Positions 8,553-16,964 of a stretch of DNA of 64,000 bases are shown here, piece by piece (the stretch's first letter is position 1; each line of letters begins with the position of its first letter). Where the stretch lies: the NCBI GenBank assembly GCA_035646395.1, contig DASRPK010000118.1, positions 23,963 to 87,962 on the forward strand, written 5' to 3'. Both the position numbers and the translations under genes were made by a program. This stretch comes from JABWBJ01 sp035646395. GTDB taxonomy: Bacteria > Gemmatimonadota > Gemmatimonadetes > Gemmatimonadales > Gemmatimonadaceae. The notes below the pieces were generated by a model, which saw nothing but the letters and a program-made list of their open reading frames with translations, had not been told where the DNA came from and did no database searches.

Positions 8553-10096
8553 TATTTCTTACCCAGGAGGTCGGCTGGAGACGTCGCCGCGGACGCCCGC
8601 CGCACCGCCTCCTGAATCACCCGGTCGTCGGCGATCGCCCGTTCGGCCTCGGCATCTGGTCCGAACACGAAGCGGGCGATCTCGCGCGCCAGAAGGCTCG
8701 ACACGAGCGGGCGGGCGCCGTCGAACGTGGAGCGGCTGAACTGGAATCCGCGCCCTCGCATCGCCCTCCAGAGATCGTCCAGCATCTGCTGCGTCACCAC
8801 GAAATCGCGTGACCGCACCACGCCGCGCGACCGCAGGTTGATCGCCACGTCGACCATCGCGTCGCGGAACTGGATCACCTGGCTGCCTAACGCGTCCTCC
8901 AGCGCCTGGTCGCCCGGCGCCAGCGCGGTATCACCGGCGAGCACGTCCGGCACGATCCCGCCGCCGCCGGCCACGCGGCGGCCTCCTTCGGTGCGGAACG
9001 TGTCGACCGGTGCATCTTCATCCGCCACCTGCTCCGTGCGCGGCCGGTCGATGGAGCGGCCGGAGGGGGTGAACCAGCGGGCGGTCGTGATCCGGACGCC
9101 GCCGCCTGACGACACCGCGAAAATTCCCTGCGCGCTCCCCTTGCCGAAGGTCGGACGTCCCATGATCAGCGCGCGATCGTGATCCTGCAGCGCACCGGCC
9201 ACAATTTCCGACGCGCTGGCGCTGCCCGCGTCAACGAGCACGATGAGCGGTAACTGCGCCCACGGCTGCGCCGCGGAATCCATCACGCGCTCGTTGGCCC
9301 CGGGGCTCCGTCCCCGCATCGACACGATCAGGTCGCCCGCGTCGAGGAACATGTCCGCGACACCGACACCCTGGTTCAGTACACCACCCGGGTTCCCCCG
9401 CAGGTCCATGACCAGGGAGCGCATGCCGGCGCTCTGCAGCGAGTCGATCGCCTTGCGCAGTTCGATCGCGGAGGAGTCGTTGAAGATGTTGACGTCCACA
9501 TATCCGACGTTGCCGGCAAGAAGTGCCGTGCGTCCCACCGCGCGCCGATGCACACCCCCACGTTTCAGGCGGAACGTCATTCGCGTCGGATCGCCGGGCC
9601 GTTCGATCACGATGGTCACGGCGCTATCCGGCGGACCGCGCAGTGCCTTAATGACTTCGTCGTTCAACCAGCCACGCGTCTTCATCCCGTCGATCTCCAC
9701 CACCCGGTCACCAGTCCGCAATCCGGCCCGTTCGGCGGGAGAACCGGGGAATGGGGCGATGATCATCGGGTAGTCGTCGCGACGCTGGATCTGCGCGCCG
9801 ATGCCGATGTAATTGCCGGTGGTCTGCTCCGTGAGCCGTCGCAACCGGTTAGGCGGCAGGTACAGCGTATACGGATCGTCGAGCTCCCGCAGCATCCCGA
9901 TCATCGCATGTTCGTAGAGCGAGGAATCGGCGATCGAATCCACGAAGTAATGCTTGACGTGCTCGAAGACCGTGTCGAACAGGCGCGCGTTCGAGAAGTC
10001 GGATTCGCGCACGTTGAGACCGCGCCCAATGACCCAGCCTCCCCCGACGAGGGAAGTGCCGAGTGCGGCGGCGACTGTCAGTGTGCGCGGATTCAT
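8552..10096 (-). CDS. S41-family C-terminal processing protease (CtpA-like) with PDZ domain
   Basis: 514 residues from ATG 10096. The N-terminal MNPRTLTVAAALGTSLVGGGWV is a signal anchor. A PDZ domain (~90-175, IGIGAQIQ...GDRVVEIDG) precedes the S41 fold: VMDLRGNPGGVLNQ, then the nucleophile Ser in GSASASEIVAGAL and the general-base Lys in RPTFGKGSAQG. About 110 extra residues follow the catalytic part. These enzymes trim C-termini of periplasmic proteins. A TTG at 10132 would overlap tmk and is less likely. It is the last gene of the rpmE-prfA-prmC-tmk unit. Confidence 0.9.
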   Translation of the reverse strand: MNPRTLTVAAALGTSLVGGGWVIGRGLNVRESDFSNARLFDTVFEHVKHYFVDSIADSSLYEHAMIGMLRELDDPYTLYLPPNRLRRLTEQTTGNYIGIGAQIQRRDDYPMIIAPFPGSPAERAGLRTGDRVVEIDGMKTRGWLNDEVIKALRGPPDSAVTIVIERPGDPTRMTFRLKRGGVHRRAVGRTALLAGNVGYVDVNIFNDSSAIELRKAIDSLQSAGMRSLVMDLRGNPGGVLNQGVGVADMFLDAGDLIVSMRGRSPGANERVMDSAAQPWAQLPLIVLVDAGSASASEIVAGALQDHDRALIMGRPTFGKGSAQGIFAVSSGGGVRITTARWFTPSGRSIDRPRTEQVADEDAPVDTFRTEGGRRVAGGGGIVPDVLAGDTALAPGDQALEDALGSQVIQFRDAMVDVAINLRSRGVVRSRDFVVTQQMLDDLWRAMRGRGFQFSRSTFDGARPLVSSLLAREIARFVFGPDAEAERAIADDRVIQEAVRRASAATSPADLLGKK

Positions 10097-10112
10097 TGAA
10101 GAAGGGTTGTTG

Positions 10113-10799
10113 TCAGGAGTTTGACCCCGCAAGGGATGCCGCGGTTTGCGGCCACCGCCTTGCGACCTCCCTCGTCACGCGTTCAGCGACAGCGGCTTCG
10201 TCGCCATCGGCATTGATCAGGACGATCGGCCCCGCCTCGGGGTGGGTCCGATGCCAATCCGGCGTCGCGAACTGGACGAATGCGTCACGGACGCGACCAT
10301 AAAACGCGGCGCCCGACTGTTCGATGCGATCCTGCGCGCTGCGACGGGCCGCGCGGGAGAGGGCCGCATCTGCGGGCAGGTCAAGAAGCAGCGTGAGATC
10401 GGGGACCAATCCACCCGTGGCCAGGGCATTCGCGCTTCTCACCTCGTCCTCCGGAAGGCCACGACCGAACACCTGGTACGCATAGGTAGACAGGAAGAAA
10501 CGGTCGAGCAGCACGAACTCGCCACGGGACAGGGACGGCCGGATAACATCAGCGACGAGCTGAGCTCGGGACGCCATGAACAACAGGGCCTCGGTTCGCT
10601 GGTCCACCTGGTTGCCGGGATCCAGCACCAGTTTCCGGATCACGTCCCCGGCGGATGTTCCTCCGGGTTCACGGAGGACAGTCGCCACAAAGCCGCGACG
10701 CTCGAGGTGGCGGCGCAGGTGCTGCAGTTGCGTCGACTTGCCGACGCCCTCGATGCCCTCCAGCACCACCAGGCCCCCCCCGCCGCCGCGGCCGCCCAT
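10113..10799 (-). CDS. tmk: Thymidylate kinase
   Basis: 228 residues from ATG 10799, two bases after the stop of the preceding gene. The P-loop is EGIEGVGKST (~14-23), and the family motifs LREPGGTSAGDVIRK and LLDRFFLSTYAYQ (DR(F/Y) motif) are present. It phosphorylates dTMP to dTDP. A run of eight G lies just after the start codon and encodes five glycines (MGGRGGGGGL), an unusual N-terminus. A longer GTG/ATG frame upstream is open but would overlap the neighbour by 60 bases. Confidence 0.92.
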   Translation of the reverse strand: MGGRGGGGGLVVLEGIEGVGKSTQLQHLRRHLERRGFVATVLREPGGTSAGDVIRKLVLDPGNQVDQRTEALLFMASRAQLVADVIRPSLSRGEFVLLDRFFLSTYAYQVFGRGLPEDEVRSANALATGGLVPDLTLLLDLPADAALSRAARRSAQDRIEQSGAAFYGRVRDAFVQFATPDWHRTHPEAGPIVLINADGDEAAVAERVTREVARRWPQTAASLAGSNS

Positions 10800-10801
10800 C
10801 G

Positions 10802-11155
10802 TCAGCCTAACGTGATGATGGGGCTCGCCGCCCCACTCTTGATCCCCTCGGCGATCCACCCGTTCACCTGCATCATCAGCTTGTCGAAGTTGCTCTGGGC
10901 CACGAGGGCGCGCTGGTAGGCAGGACTGACCTGCACCTTCGACAGAAGGTCATCCAGTTCCTGTTCCATCGCGTCGGTGGGACTGCCACCGTTGTCGATC
11001 ATGGCCTGCGCGGTTCCGCGCAACTCCTCCATGCGACGCAGCAGCTTCACCGCCTCCTGGTCCTCGCCAAGCGCCTCGTTGGAGCGCTTGAGCGCCTGGT
11101 ACTCAGCGCTCTGCCCGATGAGCCGGCCCAGTTCCCGTCCTTTCTGGTCTAGCAT
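10802..11155 (-). CDS. YlbF/YmcA-family protein
   Basis: 117 residues, almost all helical, starting MLDQKGRELGRLIGQSAEYQAL. The pattern AxxLGxxIxxSxEYxxxKxxxxxxxxD, a central Glu/Arg heptad region and the late AYQRALVAQSNFDKLMMQVN match the YlbF family. In Bacillus YlbF, YmcA and YaaT form a complex that affects RNase Y; the role here is unknown. It sits between prmC and tmk, and its last codons (ACG TTA GGC TGA) contain the GTTAGGC heptamer. Confidence 0.75.
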   Translation of the reverse strand: MLDQKGRELGRLIGQSAEYQALKRSNEALGEDQEAVKLLRRMEELRGTAQAMIDNGGSPTDAMEQELDDLLSKVQVSPAYQRALVAQSNFDKLMMQVNGWIAEGIKSGAASPIITLG

Positions 11156-11175
11156 GTTGATGTCCGGAGTTCTCG

Positions 11176-12054
11176 TTATGCAGCACGTGTCGCCAGCACG
11201 AAGCGATCGCGACCCGCCAGGTCCTGGAACACACCGACGTCACGGAAGTGGCCGCTCGACGCCGCCAGGTCCGCAACCACGGTTGCGCGCCGGCTATCGA
11301 CTTCGAGCGCCAGCAGGCCACCGGTGGAAAGTATCCCCGGAGCGTCACCGATGATTCGGCGCGTAGCGTCGAGCCCGTGACTCCCCGAGTACAGGGCATG
11401 CCCCGGCTCCCAGTTCCGGACCGACTCCGGCAGCTCCACGGCCTCCTCGAAGGCGATGTACGGAGGGTTCGAGACGAGCAGGTCAAACGATTCACCGGCC
11501 AGTGGCGCGAGGAGGTCGCCGGTGCGGAAGAAGACCGGCGCTCGCAACTGCGGACCGAGCGCTTTGGCGTTGCGGCGCGCGAGCGTGATGGCGCCAGTGT
11601 CGATGTCCGTTGCGACGATCCGCTCGAACCTGCCTTCGGCGGCCAGTGCGAGGGCGATTGCACCCGAGCCGGTGCCAATATCGGCACACGTCCCGGTCCG
11701 CCGCCGCTCCAGCACCAGGTCGATCAGGACTTCTGTTTCCTGGCGAGGAATCAACACGCGCTCGCTGACCTGAAGCGTTAGGTGCCGAAAGGCGGTGCGG
11801 CCCACGGCGTAAGCGAACGGCATGCCGGACCTCCGGCGCTCCGCCACCGCGAACGCGCGATCCGCCACTTCGCGCGGGATAACCGTATCGGCGTGCACGC
11901 GTGGCCAGAACCGGTTCTCATCGAGCACGGCAGCGACGATGTCTCGCGCCTCGGCGGACGCGTCGGCGATCCTGTACTCCGCGAGTCGCCCGGCGATCGT
12001 GTCGACGACCTGACCCACGGCGAGTGCCGTGTCGTGAACGCCGATTGCGGTCAC
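11176..12054 (-). CDS. prmC: Peptide chain release factor N5-glutamine methyltransferase
   Basis: 292 residues. A helical N-terminal domain is followed by a class I SAM methyltransferase fold (CADIGTGSGAIALALA, ~145-160) and the hallmark NPPY motif in LLVSNPPYIAFEE. PrmC methylates the Gln of the GGQ motif in release factors. Its GTG start overlaps the prfA stop (GTGA), so enzyme and substrate are translationally coupled. Confidence 0.95.
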   Translation of the reverse strand: MTAIGVHDTALAVGQVVDTIAGRLAEYRIADASAEARDIVAAVLDENRFWPRVHADTVIPREVADRAFAVAERRRSGMPFAYAVGRTAFRHLTLQVSERVLIPRQETEVLIDLVLERRRTGTCADIGTGSGAIALALAAEGRFERIVATDIDTGAITLARRNAKALGPQLRAPVFFRTGDLLAPLAGESFDLLVSNPPYIAFEEAVELPESVRNWEPGHALYSGSHGLDATRRIIGDAPGILSTGGLLALEVDSRRATVVADLAASSGHFRDVGVFQDLAGRDRFVLATRAA

Positions 12055-13121
12055 AACTCCTCCCGGAGCCTTTCCTCCGTGTCGGCGATCTTCATCGCTT
12101 CGATCAGGCGACCGATATCGCCATCCATGATGCGCGGAAGGTCGTGCAACGTGAGGTTGATCCGGTGATCCGTCACGCGGCTCTGGGGGAAGTTGTACGT
12201 CCGGATCTTCGCCGAGCGATCGCCGGTTGAAACCTGCGATTTCCTCAGGCGTGCCCGTTCGGCCTGGAGCGCCTGAAGCCGGGCGTCGAGGATCTTGGCG
12301 CGCAGGACGCCCATGGCCTTGATCTTGTTCTGCAGCTGTGAGCGTTGGTCCTGCTGGGTGACGACAATCCCGGTCGGGTTATGGGTGATCCGCACGGCGG
12401 AGTCGGTCGTGTTCACGCCCTGCCCACCGGGACCCGAGGCGCGATATACGTCGATGCGCAGGTCCTTCTCGTCGATCTCGACGTCGACCTCTTCGGCTTC
12501 GGGGAGGACGGCAACGGTGGCCGCCGACGTGTGAATACGACCCTGGGCCTCGGTTTCCGGGACTCGCTGCACGCGATGGACGCCGGACTCGTAATGCATT
12601 TCGCCGAAAGCGCCATTCCCGTCGACCTTCATCACCGCTTTCGTCACGCCACCCTTCACGCCGTCCGAATACTCGAGCATCTCGATCTTCCAGCCTTTGC
12701 GTTCGATGTACCGCGTGTACATCCTCAGGAGTTCGGCGGCAAACAGCGCGGCTTCGTCGCCGCCGGTCCCGGCGCGGATTTCCATGATGCACGCTCGCTC
12801 ATTGAGCGGATCCTGCGGAATCAGGAGCGGCATGGCCTGCTCCTCGAGTTGCGCGATCGCCTGCGTTATGCGCTCAACTTCCGCGCGCGCTTCGGTGGCG
12901 AGTTCTTCGTCGTCCGACGAGAGGAGCTCCTGCGCGTCCGCAAGCTCCTTGTCACTGCGCGCGAGCTTCTGGGAGAGTGCTACGACCTCCTGCAGGCGCT
13001 GGTGCTCACGACCCAACGAAGCGCGCAACTTGGAGTCACGCAGCGTCAGCGGGTCACTTAACTCCTGCTCAACGGCGGCGGCCCGTTCGACCGCCGCCGC
13101 GAGACGTGCTCGGACGCTCAG
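12051..13121 (-). CDS. prfA: Peptide chain release factor 1, apparent CTG start
   Basis: 356 residues if started at CTG 13121. RF1 hallmarks are GPGGQGVNTTDSAVR (GGQ near 235) and the PxT anticodon-like motif in RVPETEAQGRIHTS. The first ATG/GTG/TTG in frame is TTG 13028, which would remove about 31 residues of the conserved N-terminal helix (RARLAAAVERAAAVEQELSDP). From CTG 13121 the length is normal, the codon overlaps the rpmE stop as CTGA, and AGGGAAGAAG lies just upstream as a ribosome binding site. The product identification is certain; the CTG start is inference. Confidence 0.93.
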   Translation of the reverse strand: MSVRARLAAAVERAAAVEQELSDPLTLRDSKLRASLGREHQRLQEVVALSQKLARSDKELADAQELLSSDDEELATEARAEVERITQAIAQLEEQAMPLLIPQDPLNERACIMEIRAGTGGDEAALFAAELLRMYTRYIERKGWKIEMLEYSDGVKGGVTKAVMKVDGNGAFGEMHYESGVHRVQRVPETEAQGRIHTSAATVAVLPEAEEVDVEIDEKDLRIDVYRASGPGGQGVNTTDSAVRITHNPTGIVVTQQDQRSQLQNKIKAMGVLRAKILDARLQALQAERARLRKSQVSTGDRSAKIRTYNFPQSRVTDHRINLTLHDLPRIMDGDIGRLIEAMKIADTEERLREEL

Positions 13122-13330
13122 GTGGTCTTCTTCCCTACGGCGTACTTCTGACGGAAGCGCTCAACGCGACCGGCCGTGTCGACCAGCTTCTGCTTGCCCG
13201 TATAGAACGGGTGGCAGGCGGAACAGATGTCGAGATGGAGCTCGCCGACGGTGGAGCGTGTCTGCCAGGTGGCGCCGCAGGCGCACTTGACCGTCGCCGT
13301 TGCGTATTCTGGATGGATACCGGACTTCAC
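13118..13330 (-). CDS. rpmE: Ribosomal protein L31 (zinc-binding type)
   Basis: 70 residues, MKSGIHPEYATATVKCACGATWQ at the N-terminus and HPFYTGKQKLVDTAGRVERF at the C-terminus. Cysteines in CAC and ICSAC form the zinc site of the C+ form. The GTG start at 13330 is preceded by AGAGG at a good distance. It heads the operon that continues with prfA. Confidence 0.96.
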   Translation of the reverse strand: MKSGIHPEYATATVKCACGATWQTRSTVGELHLDICSACHPFYTGKQKLVDTAGRVERFRQKYAVGKKTT

Positions 13331-13653
13331 TTTAGGACCTCTTTGGAGCGATTGGACAGCCGGTAAAGCTAATCGGTACGGGAGCTAAGACACAAGATGG
13401 CATGGACTTGCTGGAAGTGAATGTAGCCTTTGAAGCCTCAGGAGCCACGCTGCCGGCGGGTGGATTACGCCTGATCGTCTTCCTCATCGCCAATTATCGG
13501 TTTTGTATCAAGCTGCTGTAATCAGTAGGCACCCACCTCTCAGCAAGGCTGTGACCTCGCCCGGTGGGGGGCGTCATCAGTGGCGGGCGTGATCGTCGTC
13601 GAGACGGGGCGCTCCTGTCTTCCCAAAGCGAACCCTCGCACGATCTTACGCGC
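13331..13653. other. Divergent intergenic region between rpmE and the Crp/Fnr gene
   Basis: 323 bases without a convincing gene. It must hold the promoter of the rpmE operon (-) and of the regulator gene (+). I see no clear Crp-type TGTGA-N6-TCACA operator, no RNA gene and no strong hairpin with a T-run. Confidence 0.5.
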
Positions 13654-14328
13654 ATGGAAACCGCCAATTTTCTCAGAACCGTTCCGCTGTTCTCGAAGCT
13701 CGATGACTCCGAGCTCGTTCGGTTCACTGAACTGACCCGTGAGAAGGCCTACCCGAAGGGCAGCGTCATTGTCTTCGAGGACGATCCGGGTGACTCCCTC
13801 TTCGTCGTAAGGCAGGGCCGCGTAAAAGTTGTCCTCATCGGCGAAGATGGCCGCGAGGTCATCCTGGGCGTGCTTGGCGTGGGCGAACATTTCGGCGAGC
13901 TGTCGCTCATCGATGACATGCCGCGCTCGGCTCACGTCATTGCGATGGAGGACACGAACCTCCTCGTGTTGCGTCGCGATGATTTCCGTCGCCGCGTAGA
14001 ATCGAATCCCGCGGTTGCGTGGGCGTTGCTTGCCGAACTCGCCAGGCGCCTGCGTCGTGCCGACTCGAAGATTCACGGTCTCGCGCTGCTCGATGTTCCG
14101 GGGCGCATTGCGAAGCTGCTGCTCGATTTCGCGCAGGAGGGCGCGTCGGAAACCATCGAGAAGCCACTCACGCACCAGACGATCGCGCACATGATCGGCG
14201 CGAGTCGCGAAACCGTGTCCCGCACGGTTCGCGATTTCCAGAACCAGGGTTTGATCCGTGTCGAGCGCCGCCGTATCTCGGTGGCCAATCGACCGGCGTT
14301 GAAGCAACTGGCGCAGACCAGGCTCTAG
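13654..14328 (+). CDS. Crp/Fnr-family transcriptional regulator
   Basis: 224 residues from ATG 13654. The N-terminal cyclic-nucleotide-binding fold has YPKGSVIVFEDDPGDSLFVVRQG, GEHFGELSLIDDMPRSAHV and a dimer helix. The C-terminal winged helix has the recognition region IAHMIGASRETVSRTVRDFQNQGLI. The RSAxV sequence in the phosphate-binding cassette fits cNMP binders; no Fnr-type cysteine cluster is seen. The frame is open upstream to 13564, but the extra 30 residues look non-coding. An MBL-fold protein follows 61 bases downstream. Confidence 0.93.
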   Translation: METANFLRTVPLFSKLDDSELVRFTELTREKAYPKGSVIVFEDDPGDSLFVVRQGRVKVVLIGEDGREVILGVLGVGEHFGELSLIDDMPRSAHVIAMEDTNLLVLRRDDFRRRVESNPAVAWALLAELARRLRRADSKIHGLALLDVPGRIAKLLLDFAQEGASETIEKPLTHQTIAHMIGASRETVSRTVRDFQNQGLIRVERRRISVANRPALKQLAQTRL

Positions 14329-14389
14329 GTCCCTAACGGGACGGGCCACCGGTCACCGCGACGACTGGGGCCGTACACGAGCTTCCGGA

Positions 14390-15256
14390 ATGCGCCTACG
14401 GCTCTGGGGAACCCGTGGATCGTGCCCTTCACCGGGCCCGTCTACTGTCAGGTACGGTGGCAACACCACCTGCGTGGAGGTCCGTAGCGACGACGGTCAT
14501 CTCGCCATCCTCGACGCGGGAACAGGCATCCGCGAACTCGGCCGGTCGCTGGTCGAGAGCGCCGATGGGCGGCCGATTCACGGCGACCTGTTCTTCAGCC
14601 ACGCGCACTGGGACCACATCCAGGGACTCCCGTTTTTTACGCCGGCGTTCCAGTCGGGAAACCACTTCCGCTTGTTCGGCGCGCCCACGCTGCTGCAGAG
14701 TCTCGAGGTCGTCCTGCGTCAGCAGATGAGTCCCGTGGTGTTTCCCGTAGCGTTCGATGACCTCCACGCCCACATCGAGTTCCGTGAGCTGACTGGCTAC
14801 CGTGCCGTCCAGAACGGGATCGAGATCAACGCGATCAGCGTCAGGCACCCGGGCGGCGCGTTAGGCTTCCGGCTTTCCCCGTCGGGTGCGACGGGGCGCT
14901 GCGTGGTGTTCATTCCCGACAATGAGCTCGACCAGTTCGGCGATTCCGCTCCGGGCGCCCCGACGCGCGAGGAGCTGATCCGCTTCGCCCATGGCGCGAA
15001 GGTGCTGATTCACGACGCCATGTACACCGGCGCCGAATACATGGACCATCGCGGCTGGGGCCATTCCTCGTACCGCGATGCAGTCGACTTCGCGATCGCC
15101 GCCGAAGTGCAGGCGCTGGTGCTCTTTCACCATGAGCCCGACCGATCGGATGACGCGCTCGAGACGCAGCTCGCCATGGTGCGGGACATGGTCCGGGAGC
15201 GGAACGGCGCGGTGGAAGTCGTGGCGGCTGCGGAAGGGATGGAAATAGACATCTAG
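14390..15256 (+). CDS. MBL-fold metallohydrolase (phosphodiesterase-like)
   Basis: 288 residues starting MRLRLWGTRGSCPSPGPSTVRYGGNTTCVEV (first part shown), a start common in a class of uncharacterised MBL proteins related to class II cAMP phosphodiesterases. The metal motif is HAHWDHIQGLPFF (~75-87). Later ligands are likely in VFIPDNEL, IHDAMY and LFHHEPD. The position right after a Crp/Fnr gene makes a nucleotide phosphodiesterase role attractive but unproven. Confidence 0.82.
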   Translation: MRLRLWGTRGSCPSPGPSTVRYGGNTTCVEVRSDDGHLAILDAGTGIRELGRSLVESADGRPIHGDLFFSHAHWDHIQGLPFFTPAFQSGNHFRLFGAPTLLQSLEVVLRQQMSPVVFPVAFDDLHAHIEFRELTGYRAVQNGIEINAISVRHPGGALGFRLSPSGATGRCVVFIPDNELDQFGDSAPGAPTREELIRFAHGAKVLIHDAMYTGAEYMDHRGWGHSSYRDAVDFAIAAEVQALVLFHHEPDRSDDALETQLAMVRDMVRERNGAVEVVAAAEGMEIDI

Positions 15257-15364
15257 CTGCGTGCTGATTGCTGCTGCATGTGCATCGTGCTTGTGCTAGA
15301 GCACCAGCACCAGCCACGTAGCAGTTACGCAGTAGCAATCAGCAATCAGCAATCAGCACGCAGC
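15256..15364. repeat. AATCAGC heptamer array with 17-bp inverted partner; probable terminator
   Basis: Three tandem AATCAGC words (about 15336-15357) end in an arm at 15348-15364 that is the exact 17-base reverse complement of 15256-15272. The hairpin fills the gap between the convergent MBL and hyuB genes and starts at the last base of the MBL stop codon. Confidence 0.8.
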
Positions 15365-16888
15365 CTAGGCCTTCCCCCAGCCTCCTCCCCCCGGCGTCAT
15401 CACCGTCACCACATCGCCGGGATTGAGTTCGATCCGGCACTTGGCGGGAATCGGCTGGCCGTTCAACAGGTTCTGGCCCGCGGCCCCGGGACCGCCGCCT
15501 AACGCCCCCTGCGGCCGATGCCGGCGCCGCTCGGTCACCAGTGTGACGGTGCAACGCTCGAGCACGCGATACCGGCGGATCACGCCGTCGCCACCGCGAT
15601 GGCGCCCCGCACCACCCGAGCCGCGCCGAATGGCATATTCGTCGATCCGGATGGGATAGGCCTGTTCGAGCGACTCGATCGGCGTATTCCGCGTGTTGCT
15701 CATGCCGACGTGGACCGCGTCCGGCCCGGGGCCGCGTGTACTGGCTCCCTGCCCGCCGCCTAACGTTTCATAGAAGGTCCAGCCGGGGCCGCCGAAGGTA
15801 ATGTTGTTCATCGTCCCCTGCCCCTGCGCCGGTACCTCGACACCGGCGTTGGCCAGCGCTGCAAAGATGGTGTCCGTGATCCGCGTCGACATCTCGACAT
15901 TCCCCGCCGCGACGGCCGCCGGCCAGCGGGCGTCGATCGCACAGCCCGGCGGGATGCGGAGGTCGAGGGCTCGGGCGATGCCGTCATTGGTCGGCACGTC
16001 ATCATCGAGCAGCGTGCGCAACACGAACACCGCCGCGGCGCGAACCACAGCTTTCGGGCAGTTGACATTCCCACGGACGATGGGCGACGTCCCGGCGAAA
16101 TCCAGCTCGAGCCGGTCTCCGAGCGACTGCACGGAAACCGCCACGACGACATCGTCCTCGGTGACACCATCACCCTCGAGCGCGTCGCGGGCACTGCCGG
16201 ACACGGGGCCCAGTTGGGCGATGCGCGAACGCGCTCTTCGTTCGGTGTAGTCGAGCAGGGCCGCCCCCGCCGCCTTCATGTGTTCGACGCCTTCCCGCTG
16301 CAACAGCGCCACCCACCCATCACGCCCGGCCGCACACGCCGCGCGCTGCGCCTTGAGGTCACCCATCCGCTCGTCAGGCGTTCGCACATTCGCCAGCACG
16401 AGCGCCAGAATGTCGGGATCGAATACCTCACCGCGCGCGATGCGAACCGGCGGCACGATGAGGCCTTCCTGAACCAGCTCGGTTGCGCCACGCGGCATGC
16501 TGCCCGGAGATATGCCTCCGACATCCGCATGGTGCGCCCGGACCGCCGAAAATCCCACCAGTGACCCGGCGAGCCCAATCGCCTCGACCATCGTGAGGTC
16601 AGGCAGGTGCGATCCGCCGCGATACGGGTCGTTCAGGAGAAACACCTCGCCCGGTACCGGCTTGCGCTCGAGCACTGCGCGCACGGACTCGGGCATGGCG
16701 CCCAAATGCACCGGAATGTGCGCGGCCTGGGCGATCATCCGGCCCTCGTCGTCGAATAGCGCCGAGGATGCATCGCGACGCTCCCTGATATTCGGCGACA
16801 AGGCGCCCCGTTCGAGCACGGTGCCCATTTCCTCCGCGATCATGGAAACCGCGTGGGACATGACGCTGAGGGAGAGGGGGTCAAACAC
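15365..16888 (-). CDS. hyuB: Hydantoinase B/oxoprolinase-family protein
   Basis: 507 residues from GTG 16888. HyuB features include SMIAEEMGTVLERGALSPNIRERRD at the start (family start pattern), HIPVHLGAMPESV, FLLNDPYRGGSHLPD, and the late GGxGxxxxRxGGDGxxR region. With HyuA it forms an ATP-dependent hydantoin- or 5-oxoproline-cleaving enzyme, possibly an acetophenone- or acetone-carboxylase relative. The frame stays open to 17014 but would run into hyuA. A GGGGCAY heptamer array separates it from hyuA, so coupling is not direct. Confidence 0.9.
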   Translation of the reverse strand: MFDPLSLSVMSHAVSMIAEEMGTVLERGALSPNIRERRDASSALFDDEGRMIAQAAHIPVHLGAMPESVRAVLERKPVPGEVFLLNDPYRGGSHLPDLTMVEAIGLAGSLVGFSAVRAHHADVGGISPGSMPRGATELVQEGLIVPPVRIARGEVFDPDILALVLANVRTPDERMGDLKAQRAACAAGRDGWVALLQREGVEHMKAAGAALLDYTERRARSRIAQLGPVSGSARDALEGDGVTEDDVVVAVSVQSLGDRLELDFAGTSPIVRGNVNCPKAVVRAAAVFVLRTLLDDDVPTNDGIARALDLRIPPGCAIDARWPAAVAAGNVEMSTRITDTIFAALANAGVEVPAQGQGTMNNITFGGPGWTFYETLGGGQGASTRGPGPDAVHVGMSNTRNTPIESLEQAYPIRIDEYAIRRGSGGAGRHRGGDGVIRRYRVLERCTVTLVTERRRHRPQGALGGGPGAAGQNLLNGQPIPAKCRIELNPGDVVTVMTPGGGGWGKA

Positions 16889-16913
16889 TCGGTAAATGGG
16901 TGACCAGGTTGAG

Positions 16914-16956
16914 GGGCAGACGGGGCACGGGGCACGGGGCATGGGGCAAAAGGGCG
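16914..16956. repeat. GGGGCAC/GGGGCAT heptamer array, G-quadruplex-prone
   Basis: Five successive GGGGC blocks at 7-bp spacing lie in the short gap between hyuA and hyuB. Five G4 tracts on the + strand satisfy the simple quadruplex rule. The + strand is the template strand for both genes. A GTTAGGC heptamer follows at 16956. Confidence 0.85.
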
Positions 16957-16964
16957 TTAGGCTC

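Noticed and set aside
10771..10799. G8 tract near the tmk start as a phase-variation switch
   Set aside because: tmk is expected to be essential and the tract encodes glycines in frame; without variant data, a contingency role is unlikely.
13331..13653. Hidden tRNA or small RNA in the gap upstream of rpmE
   Set aside because: No cloverleaf with a T-loop GTTCGA-type motif and no promoter-hairpin-T-run arrangement could be drawn.
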